Shown: positions 25,086-34,288, counted from the stretch's first letter. The stretch: 64,000 bases of DNA from Coriobacteriaceae bacterium (GCA_902399975.1 CABOHA010000002.1:186001-250000), one strand, 5' to 3'. A program made the numbers and translations. Notes: generated from the letters alone by a model not told the origin.

Positions 25086-25928
25086 GTGAAGGTCGTCAAG
25101 CGAATCAACAACAACGCAGTTATGTGCACCGACTCAAAGGGTCGAAGCGTCGTTGCATTTGGCAAGGGAATCGCCTTCGCTATCGACAAGGAGACGGGCG
25201 ACCTGCCGCTCGCCGCTATCGAGCGCACCTTCTACAACGTGGACGAACATTACCTGGCGCTTCTCGAAGAGCTATCGCCCCGCGTGCTCGCGGTCTCTGC
25301 CGAAATCATTCAAGCCGCCGACCTGGAGCTCCCCTACGAACTCAGTCACAACGCCGTGCTCGCCCTTGCAGACCACATTACTTTTGCCCTGCAGCGCGCC
25401 AAGCGCGGCATTACCGTGCAGATGCCGCTCGCCTATGACGTGGCGCAGATGTATCCCATCGAGTACAAGGTGGGCGTTTTTGCCCTCAGGCGTATCTTCG
25501 ATGGCCTCAATGTGGAGCTTGCAGAGAGCGAGGGCGTGGGGATCGCCATGTGCCTGCTCAACGCGCGTCTGGCGCCCGAGAACGAGGCCGAAACCGACGC
25601 CGAGGCCCGCGACGATGAACGTCTCATTGGCGCCATCATCGCAAGGATCGAGAAGACCTACGGAATCGAGGTCGACCGCCACGGCTTTGAGTTTGCACGC
25701 TTCGCTACCCATATCCACTATTTGTTTGGGCGCATTCGTACCGGTGAGCCCATGAACACCGACGGCGCGGAGCTTTACGGAACCGTGCGCGGCGAGATGG
25801 GCCGTTCGGCTGAGGTTCTCGACTACGCCTGCGTGCTTATCGAGGAACATTTTGGATGCCAGATCAGCGACTCCGAGAAGCTATACGTGCTCATGCACAT
25901 TCATCGTATCTCGCACCCCCGGGTGTAG
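25086..25928 (+). CDS. LicT/BglG-family transcriptional antiterminator
   Basis: A 280-residue PTS-responsive RNA-binding regulator, paralogous to the one at 9844. The CAT domain starts MKVVKRINNNAVMCTDSKGRSVVAFG, and the two PRDs carry conserved histidines (LADHITFAL; ATHIHYLFGR; MHIHRISH). I chose the GTG at 25086, which has a GAAGGGA ribosome site and gives the exact family N-terminus; an in-frame ATG at 25005 would add 27 Arg-rich residues unlike any CAT domain. The EIIBC gene it should control begins 158 bases downstream, with a possible RNA target between them. Confidence 0.88.
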   Translation: MKVVKRINNNAVMCTDSKGRSVVAFGKGIAFAIDKETGDLPLAAIERTFYNVDEHYLALLEELSPRVLAVSAEIIQAADLELPYELSHNAVLALADHITFALQRAKRGITVQMPLAYDVAQMYPIEYKVGVFALRRIFDGLNVELAESEGVGIAMCLLNARLAPENEAETDAEARDDERLIGAIIARIEKTYGIEVDRHGFEFARFATHIHYLFGRIRTGEPMNTDGAELYGTVRGEMGRSAEVLDYACVLIEEHFGCQISDSEKLYVLMHIHRISHPRV

Positions 25929-25945
25929 ATATACCGCAGCAGCGT

Positions 25946-26012
25946 CGGTTATCGCTGCAGGTAAACCGGCCTGAGGCCGCCGCGAAGCTCCCCATACCCC
26001 TTACAAATCGCG
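25946..26012 (+). promoter_or_regulatory. Candidate RAT hairpin and overlapping stem before EIIBC
   Basis: CGGTT (25946-25950) and AACCG (25964-25968) bracket a hairpin whose 3' half, CAGGTAAACC, resembles the LicT-bound antiterminator (consensus CAGGCAAAACC). Directly after it GGCCGCCGCGA (25974-25984) pairs with TCGCGGCAGCC (26007-26017) with one mismatch. That is the expected geometry for antitermination, but a T-run is missing, so it is only a candidate. Confidence 0.35.
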
Positions 26013-26086
26013 GCAGCCGGGCGACGGGTTGTTGAGGGCGCCGTAGAGGTGCCGGCGGGCGGGTCCCGCGAGAAAAGGAGGTCATT

Positions 26087-27508
26087 ATGGCCGACAACAA
26101 GAAGATTGCCGAGGACGTGCTTGCAGCCGTCGGCGGCAAGGAGAACGTCTCGGGTGTGACGCACTGCATGACGCGTCTGCGTTTCACGCTCAAGGACAAC
26201 GGTATCCCCGATACCAATAAGGTCAAGAAGATCAAGGGTGTCATCGGCGCCCAGGAGTCGGGCGGCCAGTACCAGGTCATCATCGGCCAGAACGTGCCCA
26301 AGGTCTATGACGAGGTGTGTGCAATGGGCGGCTTTGCCAAGAGCGCCGCAATCGACGAGAACCTCGATGCACCTAAGCAAAAGCTCACGCCCAAGGTGAT
26401 CGGCAACAACATCCTCAACTACCTGTCCGGCTCCATGGTGGCGTTGATCCCCATCTTGATGGCCGGTGGTCTGTTCAAGTGTATCGGCACGCTCATCGGT
26501 CCGCAGGTCTTTAACCTGGTGCCCGAGACCGATCCCACCTACCTGCTGTTCTACACCTACCTGTTTGACGCGGCCATGTACCTGCTGCCGGTCTATCTGG
26601 GCTACAGCGCGGCCAAGAAGATCGGTGCGAGTCCGGTGCTCGGCATGTTCTGCGGCGGTATCCTCATCTGCCCCGACATCGTGGCGCTCGCCCAGAGCGG
26701 CGAGACCTCGCTCACGGTCTATGGCATCAGCGCTCCGCTGCAGAACTACCAGCAGACCGTCCTGCCGATCTTGCTTTCGGTCTCCGCACTCTACTGGGTC
26801 GAGAAGTTTTTTAAGAAGATTGTGCCGGACGTTCTGTCTACCGTCTTTACGCCGTTCTTTACGATGGTCGTTATGGTGCCCATCGAGCTTATCGTGCTTG
26901 GCCCTATCGGCAACGAGCTCGGTAACCTGCTCTCCGCCGTCCTCTTTGGTATGGCGGGCACCGGTATCGGCTTCTACATCGCCATGGCCATCGTCGGCGG
27001 CCTGTGGCAGCTGTTTGTCCTGACCGGTATGCACATCGCCGTGATCATGCCGGCTCTCGCCACCTTTATGGCGTTGGGCGAGGACAAGTTCATCTTTGTT
27101 GCGTCCAACTTTGCCATGATTGCTGTGTGGGGTGCTGTGTTTGGAGCCGCGTTGCGCATTCGCAACAAGGAGGAGAAGGCCCTGACCTTTGGTTATGTCA
27201 TCTCGGCTATCCTCGGTGGCGTGACCGAGCCCGCGTTGTTTGGCTGCATCATGCTCTTTAAGCGTATGATTCCCTGCATGGTTATCGGCGGCGCCATCTC
27301 TGGTCTGCTCGCCGGCATTCTGGGCGTGACGCTGGGCATGCCTGGTGCTAACTCCAACTTCCTGGTGTTCTTGGGCTACCTCACCCCGGGCATGGGCAAC
27401 CTCATCAACTTTGGCATCTGCTTTGCCGTGGCCTTTATCGTCTCCGCCGTGCTCGCCTTCTTCTTTGGCATCACCGAGGCCGACCAGGCCGAGCTTGACG
27501 AGGAGTAA
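26087..27508 (+). CDS. PTS beta-glucoside-type permease, EIIBC
   Basis: A 473-residue permease: EIIB with phospho-cysteine Cys27 in THCMTRLRF, then a linker (LDAPKQKLTPKVIGN) and an EIIC domain of about ten helices ending near residue 460, containing GGVTEPALFG. No EIIA domain is attached. The AAAAGGAGG ribosome site makes the ATG at 26087 certain. It forms an operon with the LicT gene upstream. It is very similar to the EIIBC at 31213 over EIIB and the first helices, which indicates a fairly recent duplication. Substrate: probably a beta-glucoside, not determinable more closely. Confidence 0.88.
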   Translation: MADNKKIAEDVLAAVGGKENVSGVTHCMTRLRFTLKDNGIPDTNKVKKIKGVIGAQESGGQYQVIIGQNVPKVYDEVCAMGGFAKSAAIDENLDAPKQKLTPKVIGNNILNYLSGSMVALIPILMAGGLFKCIGTLIGPQVFNLVPETDPTYLLFYTYLFDAAMYLLPVYLGYSAAKKIGASPVLGMFCGGILICPDIVALAQSGETSLTVYGISAPLQNYQQTVLPILLSVSALYWVEKFFKKIVPDVLSTVFTPFFTMVVMVPIELIVLGPIGNELGNLLSAVLFGMAGTGIGFYIAMAIVGGLWQLFVLTGMHIAVIMPALATFMALGEDKFIFVASNFAMIAVWGAVFGAALRIRNKEEKALTFGYVISAILGGVTEPALFGCIMLFKRMIPCMVIGGAISGLLAGILGVTLGMPGANSNFLVFLGYLTPGMGNLINFGICFAVAFIVSAVLAFFFGITEADQAELDEE

Positions 27509-27616
27509 CGCTTCCTACAGGTATTTTTCTCCTCTGGGGGACAGTTCAGCGCAAGGGGCACCGCCGGGATATTCCGACGGTGCTCCTTTTTGGCACTTGG
27601 ACGTTCTTGTCTGACT

Positions 27617-27776
27617 AGTCATTTAAGTACGTCCCCAATGAGTACCCGTAGAATGAGAGTGGATAATCTCCCGTTTTTGGCCTGCTTGTGGGCTCAAAGT
27701 GGGAGATTTCCACTCTCGTCATTTGGGTGTCCAAAAATCCCCGCTCGTTTGGCGCCTGGGGACACTCTTTGTCGAA
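27617..27776. repeat. Composite intergenic repeat, copy C
   Basis: A 27-base unit in reverse orientation (27617-27643, core GTACGTCCCC), then the GAGAGTGG hairpin (27655-27672 with 27701-27717, right arm one base shorter), the tail GTCCAAAAATCCCCGCTCG and a final CTGGGGACACTC unit. It lies between EIIBC and the convergent DUF1593 gene and holds no ORF. Confidence 0.8.
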
Positions 27777-27793
27777 TGTGGGCGTCGCCCTTG

Positions 27794-29305
27794 CTATGCC
27801 ACAGTCACGGCGACCTGGGCGTAGCGGCTGCAGGGGCGCTCGGCGCGCGTCTGGACGGTGAGGGTGAGCACAAGGCGGTCGCCGGGTCGCGCGTCGGCGG
27901 GCACGATGAAAGCGGTGTCTACCGTGCATTCTTGCCACATCGACAGATCCTGGACGCCTGCATAGCTCGATGGGTCTACGGCCACATCCCAATGTGCATC
28001 GAAGCCCTTGCCGTCGGGGTCGACGATGGTCGCTGTAAGGTTGACGCGCTCGCCGGCTGTGGCGCTGCGGTCGGCAGTGACCTCGACAACATGCGCCGGA
28101 TGCGAGCAGATGGCCGGATCATGGGCACACCATTGCGCGCGGGCGGCAAAGTCTTCCTGATAGGCACGCAGATAGGGATTGAGATTGTCGTCTGCGGGCG
28201 TGCCGATGGAGGCAAAACCGGCGGGCGCGTTCGCATCGGGATGCCCATCAAAAAACATGCGTCCCAGCAGCGTATCGAAGCCGCGGTCGTCGATACCGCG
28301 CAGGCCAAACGGCAGCAGCGGAATATAGGTCATGCTGTCGCCTTCGGCCATAAAATCGCCGCGCTCAAACTGCATCGCGGGCATGCCTTCCAGGCCCCAA
28401 TCCAGACGGGCATGCTTGCCAAACTGAAAGCGCTCAGGCTCGTTTTCGTAGACCTTACCATCGCCATAGAGCATATAGCGTGCCATGAGGGGGCCGTTGC
28501 CCTGCGTGAGATTCTGCTCGGGCCAGGGAGCCTTAAACAGCGGCAGCGTATCGGGCTGAGCTGTTTTGGCGTCGAAATAGTTGCCATACATATAGGGCGT
28601 ACGCCAAAAGATGAGCTCGGGAAAGAGCTCGCGCCCATGGTCGAGCCACGAGTTGTCCTGTCCCACGCCATCGGCAACGCCCATCACGCGCACCTTCTGA
28701 TAGACCTGCTGCTGCACGGCGGGCCACTCGGGCGTGGCGCGATAGCGCTCGGCAATACTCATGAGGGCGCGAACGATCGTATTCATACCACCCCAGCTGA
28801 GCAACCATAACGTACGCGGATCATCATCCAGAATCGCCTGCGCAATTACGCGAGACCCCTCAGTTTCCTCAGTCACATCACCCTCAAAGGCAACATTTCC
28901 CACAAAGGTGCGCTCGATCATCTGGGCGGGCGTGGGAAACGGCGGCTCACCGGCAGCGGCCGCATTTGCCTGCAACTGCGGCCAAGCCTGGGCATATTCA
29001 TTACTCCAGAGACTCTCAATCCAATGCTCGGGAAACGGCCGATACTCACGAAGCTCGCCGGCTAGCGGATCGGGCTCATGAGGCACAACAGCCCACTCAT
29101 AAGAGCGCCGCCCTTTGGTCCGCCAATGCGAATTCACCTCGCCGAGCGTATGAACCCCATCCCCAAGAAAGTGATACTGCGAAGCCGTATACACCACAGC
29201 CTGAACATCAAGCAAGTTGAGATACAGAGCCAAATGAACAAGTGAGTTCATATCATCGACTTCCATATCAGTGGTAACAATCACCCGAGTCAACTTCTGG
29301 GACAT
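27794..29305 (-). CDS. DUF1593 protein, nucleoside-hydrolase-like
   Basis: A 503-residue cytoplasmic protein of the DUF1593 family. Its N-terminus RVIVTTDMEVDDMNSLVHLALYL carries the Asp cluster (13, 17 and 18) typical of nucleoside-hydrolase folds. LLSWGGMNTIVRAL and FWRTPYMYGNYFD lie in the core. The last 100 residues form an immunoglobulin-like sandwich (AHVVEVTADRSATAGERVNLTATIVDPDGKG) often described as DUF1593 C-terminal. I chose the ATG at 29305 because GGAGC lies 8 bases upstream; the longer reading adds 8 residues. It is downstream of an esterase gene on the same strand, facing a PTS-GH140 operon across an operator region. Reaction not known. Confidence 0.72.
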   Translation of the reverse strand: MSQKLTRVIVTTDMEVDDMNSLVHLALYLNLLDVQAVVYTASQYHFLGDGVHTLGEVNSHWRTKGRRSYEWAVVPHEPDPLAGELREYRPFPEHWIESLWSNEYAQAWPQLQANAAAAGEPPFPTPAQMIERTFVGNVAFEGDVTEETEGSRVIAQAILDDDPRTLWLLSWGGMNTIVRALMSIAERYRATPEWPAVQQQVYQKVRVMGVADGVGQDNSWLDHGRELFPELIFWRTPYMYGNYFDAKTAQPDTLPLFKAPWPEQNLTQGNGPLMARYMLYGDGKVYENEPERFQFGKHARLDWGLEGMPAMQFERGDFMAEGDSMTYIPLLPFGLRGIDDRGFDTLLGRMFFDGHPDANAPAGFASIGTPADDNLNPYLRAYQEDFAARAQWCAHDPAICSHPAHVVEVTADRSATAGERVNLTATIVDPDGKGFDAHWDVAVDPSSYAGVQDLSMWQECTVDTAFIVPADARPGDRLVLTLTVQTRAERPCSRYAQVAVTVA

Positions 29306-29384
29306 AGGAACAGCTCCAATCAAAATCAATTCAGCCAGTTACGCGCAAGGCAAGACTAAACCCCGGTCCCCGCGATGGGAGGGC

Positions 29385-30722
29385 TTAGCGGTCGACCCTG
29401 GCCGACCACTCCCAGCAGCCCACCGGCTCGCCGTCGATGAGTACGTTGCCCCCGTCGAAGTCTTGATAACACAGGTCGTTGAATTGGTGGATCCACACGC
29501 CGTGGTTGAACGTCTTCTTGGCCGAGCCGTCGGCCTCGCGATACACGCCGGTCAGGTCCTCGACATGGCTAAAGTAGGTGAGGTGCACGTTGGCGCCGGC
29601 ATCGCGCAGGCGCGCCGTGAGCGGCAGCACGGTCTGTTGCGGTGACACAAGCTCGTCGCCCTTGGAGTGCGTAAACCACAGCGGCGTCTTGGCGAGCGCG
29701 GCTACGTCCTCGTCCGTGGCGTTGTACCACGGGGCGCAGCAGGGAAGGCCCGCGGCGAAGAAATCGGGGTAGTCGGCGCACAGGCGCAGGGTCATAAAGC
29801 CGCCGTTGGAAAGACCGGCGACCACGATGCGGTCGGTGTCGATGCGGTCGGCATGCTCGGCGACAAACTCGTCGATAAGCGCCTTGAGCACGGAGGAGTA
29901 GATGCTCTGGTTGGAGCGACCGAGTTGCTCGACGCCGTTGTCCATCCAAAACGTGGGCGACTGCGGCACGAGCACCCAGGCAAAGCCGCCAAAGTAGCGC
30001 TGGATCTGCGCCTGGCTGATGGCCGTCACGCGGTTGCCGATATAGGCGCGCGTGGCGCCTTCGCCCTGCGTGGCGCCCTTGCCCTCGCCGGCGCCGTGCA
30101 GATACACCACGAGCGGTGCCTTTTGGGGCATGGCCGTGGCCTCGGGCGCAAAGGGGTTGAAGCATGCCGAGTCCTCGGCCTTAAAGCTGGGCTCAAAGAA
30201 GCCGTATTCGAGCGCGATACCGTCGACGGCGGTCTTTTGCGTGGCGTTGCTCCAGCCTTTGAGCGCGGGGCAGATATCGCCACGGCAGGTGTCGAAGACC
30301 AGGCCGCAGGTGGGATCGTCGCCGTCATTGCCGGGAAGAGCCGCGAGCTGCGTGATGTGCAGCTGGTCATCGAGCATGCGCGAGCCCATGACGCCGCCTT
30401 CGATCTTTTTGGTCAGGCGCTGCTCGGCGACCTCGAGTGCCACATGGGTGCCCACGGCGAGCTTACGTCCGTTCTCGTCGCACGGATATGCGGCGAGAAT
30501 GTCGATGTAACCCACGGAGGGCGCGGCATGGTCGGCGCCGCGCTCCTTGCGCATCAGAACCTCGCCCGAGCGCTCGTGACGCTCTACATATATATGGAAG
30601 GTGTTCGTGTCGATGTCGTTGGCGCGCACGGTGCAGGGCAGGTCGAGTAAGACCTTGCTGATCCAGGGGCCAAAGTCGCCCAAGGTGGTGACGGTTGCGT
30701 AGGTACACAATTTGAGTTCCAT
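29385..30722 (-). CDS. Serine esterase/peptidase, alpha/beta-hydrolase (PHB-depolymerase/feruloyl-esterase-like)
   Basis: A 445-residue cytoplasmic hydrolase. An N-terminal beta-rich domain (about 1-160) precedes the catalytic domain. There PLVVYLHGAGEG is the oxyanion-hole region, GLSNGG places the nucleophile at Ser305, THSKGDELV gives Asp356 and FNHGVW gives His407. No signal peptide is seen. I chose the ATG at 30722 because of the GGGAGG ribosome site; an upstream reading adds 19 residues. Palindromic operators lie directly upstream (30772-30785 and 30855-30868), shared with the divergent EIIBC-GH140 operon. It may remove acyl or aromatic groups from imported plant glycosides (inference). 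Confidence 0.7.
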   Translation of the reverse strand: MELKLCTYATVTTLGDFGPWISKVLLDLPCTVRANDIDTNTFHIYVERHERSGEVLMRKERGADHAAPSVGYIDILAAYPCDENGRKLAVGTHVALEVAEQRLTKKIEGGVMGSRMLDDQLHITQLAALPGNDGDDPTCGLVFDTCRGDICPALKGWSNATQKTAVDGIALEYGFFEPSFKAEDSACFNPFAPEATAMPQKAPLVVYLHGAGEGKGATQGEGATRAYIGNRVTAISQAQIQRYFGGFAWVLVPQSPTFWMDNGVEQLGRSNQSIYSSVLKALIDEFVAEHADRIDTDRIVVAGLSNGGFMTLRLCADYPDFFAAGLPCCAPWYNATDEDVAALAKTPLWFTHSKGDELVSPQQTVLPLTARLRDAGANVHLTYFSHVEDLTGVYREADGSAKKTFNHGVWIHQFNDLCYQDFDGGNVLIDGEPVGCWEWSARVDR

Positions 30723-30771
30723 GAGCTGCCTCCCTTGCGCCGCTAGTGGGAAACAAAAGCGGCAATACAAT

Positions 30772-30785
30772 CTAAACATGTTTAG
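30772..30785. promoter_or_regulatory. Perfect palindromic operator CTAAACATGTTTAG
   Basis: A 14-base perfect palindrome 50 bases upstream of the esterase start. The central TAAACA/TGTTTA half-sites are the same as near the LacI gene at 2928. LacI-family operators commonly have this contiguous even-numbered symmetry. Confidence 0.6.
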
Positions 30786-30854
30786 TGTAATCTAGAATTG
30801 AAGAATAACCAGATGAACTCGGTAAACGGCAAAATTGAACACGCCATGAACTAC

Positions 30855-30868
30855 TAAACATATGTTTA
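30855..30868. promoter_or_regulatory. Perfect palindromic operator TAAACATATGTTTA
   Basis: A second 14-base perfect palindrome with the same half-site, 83 bases from the first (start to start), close to eight helical turns. Paired sites at this distance suit repression by looping. Confidence 0.55.
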
Positions 30869-31089
30869 TTAGCTTCTAGCAGGGCTTCTGTTGATGAGTT
30901 AACAGGTCATAGAGGTGTTAATCAAAATAAAAGCCCACGTAAAGAGCCATATATCAATAGACAGTCAAAGAGACCATCTCCCACCATTGGAATACGTTCA
31001 CCCCCGATTTCCTACCGTTCGCCGGACTCTGCACGGTAAAATTGCCACAAATGAGGCGCTCCGTGTAAACTAAAGCTCGTAAACGTTCA

Positions 31090-31106
31090 GTAAACACTTT
31101 GTTTAC
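31090..31106 (+). promoter_or_regulatory. Operator GTAAACA-CTT-TGTTTAC before EIIBC
   Basis: A perfect 7-base inverted repeat with a 3-base centre, preceded by further half-sites (GTAAACT at 31065, GTAAACG at 31079). It lies about 110 bases before the EIIBC start. CAGTAAACA is identical in the isomerase operon region apart from flanks. From 30723 to 31212 no gene is visible; this is a divergent regulatory region. Confidence 0.55.
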
Positions 31107-31212
31107 GACAGCGTATCCAAGGGTCCGGCAACCGTAAGGGGTTATAGTCGCCGGGCCAAAGGCGTGCCTAAGCCCAAGGGGGCTGGCACACGAAGATATG
31201 GGGAGGGGTCCC

Positions 31213-32640
31213 ATGGCAGTAGATAACAAGCAGATTGCCACCGATGTCCTCGAGCTCGTGGGCGGTGCGGAGAATGTCACCGTCGCCACCAACTGCATGA
31301 CGCGCCTGCGTCTGACGCTCAAGGATAACAACAAGGTTGACGTGGAGAAGATCAAGAAGGTCAAGGGTGTTCTGGGTTGCCAGTTCGCCGGCAGCCAGCT
31401 CCAGGTCATCATCGGCCAGAACGTGCCCAAGGTGCTCGCCGAGTTCGTCGCCATCTCCGGCGTCAAGCAGGGTGAGGCCGTCAACGAGAACCTCGATGCT
31501 CCCAAGGAGAAGTTCGAGCTCAAGAACCTGCCCAATATCATCCTCGACTATCTGTCGGGCTCCATGACCCAGCTCATCCCGCTGCTCATGGCCGGCGGTC
31601 TGTTCCGTACCATCGCGGCCGTCCTCGGCCCCACCATGCTCGGTGTGCTCTCGGCCGACGACCCGACCTATACGTTCCTCTACACCACGCTGTACGAGGC
31701 CACGTTCACCTTTATCCCCATCTACCTGGGTTATGCCGCGGCTAAGAAGCTCGGCGCCAGCCCCGTGCTCGGCATGCTGCTCGGTGGCGCCCTCATGGCT
31801 CCGTCCGTAGTGACGGCTGCCACGCAGGAGGGTGGCGGCATCATCTCCGTCTACGGCATCCAGATCGCTGCTGCCAACTATCAGCAGTCCGTCCTGCCGA
31901 TCATCCTTTCGGTGCCTGTCCTCTACTTCGTCGAGAAGTTCTTTAAGAAGGTCATGCCCGACGTGCTCTCCACGGTCTTCACGCCGTTTTGCACCATGAT
32001 CGTTACCATCCCCATCGCCTTCATCGTCCTCGCCCCCATCGGCAACGAGATCGGTACGCTGATCGCTAACGCGCTCTTCGGCCTTGCTGATCTTGGCGGC
32101 ATCGGTATTCTGATCGTCATGGCCGTCCTCGGCGCCTTCTGGCAGCTCTTCGTGGTCTGCGGCATGCACATGCCCGTCATCCTGCTCGCCCAGGTTCAGA
32201 TCATCGCTGCCGGTTACGATCCCTTCGTCTTCGTTTCCACCAACTGCGCTATGGCCGCTGTCTGGGGCTGCGCCTTCGGTGCCTTCCTCAAGATGAAGAA
32301 CCCCGACGAGAAGTCTCTCGCCATCGGTTACGTCATCTCCGCCATCGCCGGCGGCGTCACCGAGCCCGCGCTCTTCGGCATCCTCATGCGCTTCCGTCGC
32401 ACCATGTTTGGCATGTTCATCGGCGGTGCTATCGGCGCTGTGTTCTCCGGCCTCATGGGTGTTACCTACTACCTCGCAGGCGGTGCCTCCAACTTCCTGG
32501 TCTTCACCAACTACCTGCAGGGTGGCCAGATGAACACCGTCTGGGCTATCGTTGGTATGGCAATCTCCTTTGTCATCGCCGCTGCCGTCGTCTTTGCCTG
32601 CGGCTTCTCCAAGGAGGAACTCGCCGAGATGGAGGCCTAA
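31213..32640 (+). CDS. PTS beta-glucoside-type permease, EIIBC
   Basis: A 475-residue permease closely related to the one at 26087. EIIB has phospho-cysteine Cys28 in TNCMTRLRLTLKD. EIIC contains YLSGSMTQLIPLLMAGGLFRTI and GGVTEPALFGILMRF. No EIIA domain. I chose the ATG at 31213 behind GGGAGGGG; five extra residues are possible from 31198. There is no LicT gene beside it. Instead, palindromic TAAACA operators lie upstream, so it appears to be controlled by a LacI-type repressor. A terminator (32682) and a structured leader separate it from the GH140 gene. It may import an apiose-containing glycoside (inference). Confidence 0.87.
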   Translation: MAVDNKQIATDVLELVGGAENVTVATNCMTRLRLTLKDNNKVDVEKIKKVKGVLGCQFAGSQLQVIIGQNVPKVLAEFVAISGVKQGEAVNENLDAPKEKFELKNLPNIILDYLSGSMTQLIPLLMAGGLFRTIAAVLGPTMLGVLSADDPTYTFLYTTLYEATFTFIPIYLGYAAAKKLGASPVLGMLLGGALMAPSVVTAATQEGGGIISVYGIQIAAANYQQSVLPIILSVPVLYFVEKFFKKVMPDVLSTVFTPFCTMIVTIPIAFIVLAPIGNEIGTLIANALFGLADLGGIGILIVMAVLGAFWQLFVVCGMHMPVILLAQVQIIAAGYDPFVFVSTNCAMAAVWGCAFGAFLKMKNPDEKSLAIGYVISAIAGGVTEPALFGILMRFRRTMFGMFIGGAIGAVFSGLMGVTYYLAGGASNFLVFTNYLQGGQMNTVWAIVGMAISFVIAAAVVFACGFSKEELAEMEA

Positions 32641-32681
32641 GGCCAAACCGTTCGGTCACATATGACCTCACCTACACGACA

Positions 32682-32718
32682 GGGCCCCGTCAGGCGTAAG
32701 CCCGGCGGGGCCCTTCTT
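32682..32718 (+). terminator. Intrinsic terminator after EIIBC
   Basis: GGGCCCCG (32682-32689) pairs with CGGGGCCC (32706-32713), with internal GGC/GCC pairing and a short TTCTT tail. It probably gives partial termination before the GH140 gene. Confidence 0.75.
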
Positions 32719-32737
32719 GCAAGGTAGACTGATGGAG

Positions 32738-32827
32738 GCGGGCGAGATTCGCCCGCAAGGGTTTGCCAAGCGGCGGGGGCTTTCGCGCGGGGCTACCGCG
32801 AAAGCCCCCGGCGGTTCGCAAATCCTT
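32738..32827 (+). promoter_or_regulatory. Highly structured leader of the GH140 gene
   Basis: Three nested or adjacent hairpins: GCGGGCGA/TCGCCCGC (32738-32756), an outer 10-bp stem AAGGGTTTGC/GCAAATCCTT (32757-32766 with 32818-32827) and an inner perfect 13-bp stem GGGGGCTTTCGCG/CGCGAAAGCCCCC (32775-32787 with 32797-32809). The outer stem ends about 10 bases before the ribosome site. It could stabilise the 3' part of the mRNA after processing. Confidence 0.6.
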
Positions 32828-32849
32828 TATCAAATGAAAGGACATGCAG

Positions 32850-34163
32850 ATGAGTTTGGGAAAGCTGACCGTCAACGGTCGCCAGGACGGCTTTTTGTGC
32901 GAGGGCAAACCGTTCTTCTGGTTTGCCGATACGTGCTGGAGCGCTTTTACGAGCATCGCCGAGGACGACTGGGATTACTACCTGACCCGCCGTGCCGAGC
33001 AGGGCATGAACGCACTGCAGATCAACACGCTGCCGCAGTGGGATCGCTGCTGCCCCGACCTGGGCATTTGGCCCTATGCCAGCGAGGACGGCGTGCACTT
33101 TGATTGGTCCCGTCCCAACCAGGCATATTGGGACCGCGCCGCCGCCATGTGCCGCGCGGCCGTCGAGCACGGCATCCGCCCGGCGCTCGTGCTCATGTGG
33201 TGCAACTACGTGCCCGGTACCTGGGGTGCCAAGATCGCCGAGCGTTGCGGTGCCGAGGTTATGCCGCGTGAGGAGGTCCGCGCCCACGTTGCCCGCGTCG
33301 TCGAGAACCTGGGCGAGTTCGACCCCGTCTACGTGGTGACGGGCGATACCGACTTTGCCGGCGACGAGGCGATCGCCTATTACGAGGACGCCCTCGACGA
33401 GGTCGTCAAGCGCGCGCCCGAGGCACTGCGCACCATGCATATCAACCGCGGTAACCGCACCATTCCGGCGCAGTATCTGGACCGTCTGGACTTTTATATG
33501 TTCCAGCCCGGCCACAACTACGAGGGCCAGCCCGAGGCATGGCGTCTGCCGCAGGACTTTATCGCCAACTATCCCAAAAAGCCGATGGTCAACTCCGAGC
33601 CTTGCTACGAGCAGATGGGCGCGTCGCGCAACGTGTACTGGCGTTTTACCGCGCAGGATTGCCGCGCGAGCGTATGGTCGTCGATTCTTGCCGGCGCCAG
33701 TGCCGGCGTGACCTATGGCGCACACGGCGTGTGGAACTGGCAGACATCGCGCAGCCAGGGTTCGGTCCTGGGCGAGGGCTTTGACATGCCCTTCCGCTGG
33801 CAAGAGTGCCTGCAGTTTGCGGGTGTGTGGGACTTTGGCGCGATCGAGCACGTGCTTGCCGCCCTGGGCGCTACGGCTGCCGACGATGCACTTGCCGTGG
33901 TTCCGGCGCAGGAGCTCCTCGACGACGCGCGCGAGTCCATCCGTGTGGCGCGCGCTGGCGATCGCATCGTCGCGTACCTGCCGCGTACCACGGCGCTCAA
34001 GTTTAAGCTCGACGGCGCGCGTGGCTGGACGGCGACGGTCCTCGACATGGAGGACAAGCGCATCGCAAAGCTGCCCGTCCGTGACAACGGTGACGGCACC
34101 GTGCGCGTGGCTCAGCATCCCTTTGAGCACGACGCGCTGGTGATCCTGGCCCCCGGGCGCTAA
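32850..34163 (+). CDS. DUF4038 glycoside hydrolase (GH140, apiosidase-like)
   Basis: A 437-residue TIM-barrel enzyme. The N-terminus has the DUF4038 pattern (FLCEGKPFFWFADTCWSAF; GMNALQINTLPQWDR), a mid-barrel VVTGDTDF and LRTMHINRGN, a late segment QDCRASVWSSILAGASAGVTYGAHGVWNW, and a C-terminal small beta domain. Members of GH140 release D-apiose from plant glycans and apiosides. There is no signal peptide, so it acts inside the cell, consistent with a PTS-imported substrate from the preceding permease. GAAAGGA is better spaced for the ATG at 32850 than for the one at 32844. The apiosidase assignment is by family; other DUF4038 activities are possible. Confidence 0.75.
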   Translation: MSLGKLTVNGRQDGFLCEGKPFFWFADTCWSAFTSIAEDDWDYYLTRRAEQGMNALQINTLPQWDRCCPDLGIWPYASEDGVHFDWSRPNQAYWDRAAAMCRAAVEHGIRPALVLMWCNYVPGTWGAKIAERCGAEVMPREEVRAHVARVVENLGEFDPVYVVTGDTDFAGDEAIAYYEDALDEVVKRAPEALRTMHINRGNRTIPAQYLDRLDFYMFQPGHNYEGQPEAWRLPQDFIANYPKKPMVNSEPCYEQMGASRNVYWRFTAQDCRASVWSSILAGASAGVTYGAHGVWNWQTSRSQGSVLGEGFDMPFRWQECLQFAGVWDFGAIEHVLAALGATAADDALAVVPAQELLDDARESIRVARAGDRIVAYLPRTTALKFKLDGARGWTATVLDMEDKRIAKLPVRDNGDGTVRVAQHPFEHDALVILAPGR

Positions 34164-34206
34164 CGGCTCTTCTCCAACATTTACAACCCAGTCCCTTTCA
34201 TTAGGC

Positions 34207-34267
34207 TGCGACGGAATGGTTCCTGCATGACGGCTTCAAGCTGCCAAGGGGGAGCCATTCCGTCGCA
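34207..34267. terminator. Long hairpin after the GH140 gene
   Basis: TGCGACGGAATGG (34207-34219) pairs perfectly with CCATTCCGTCGCA (34255-34267) over a 35-base loop that itself contains GGCTT/AAGCT pairing. A T-run is absent, so it may be an mRNA 3'-end stabiliser or a repeat. Confidence 0.6.
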
Positions 34268-34288
34268 CCCTTTGCTTACTCATTGGGT

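Noticed and set aside
27590..28810. A 406-codon plus-strand frame opposite the DUF1593 gene
   Set aside because: Its first part crosses an intergenic repeat and the rest is the complement of a well-supported gene. There is no start context and no recognisable domain.
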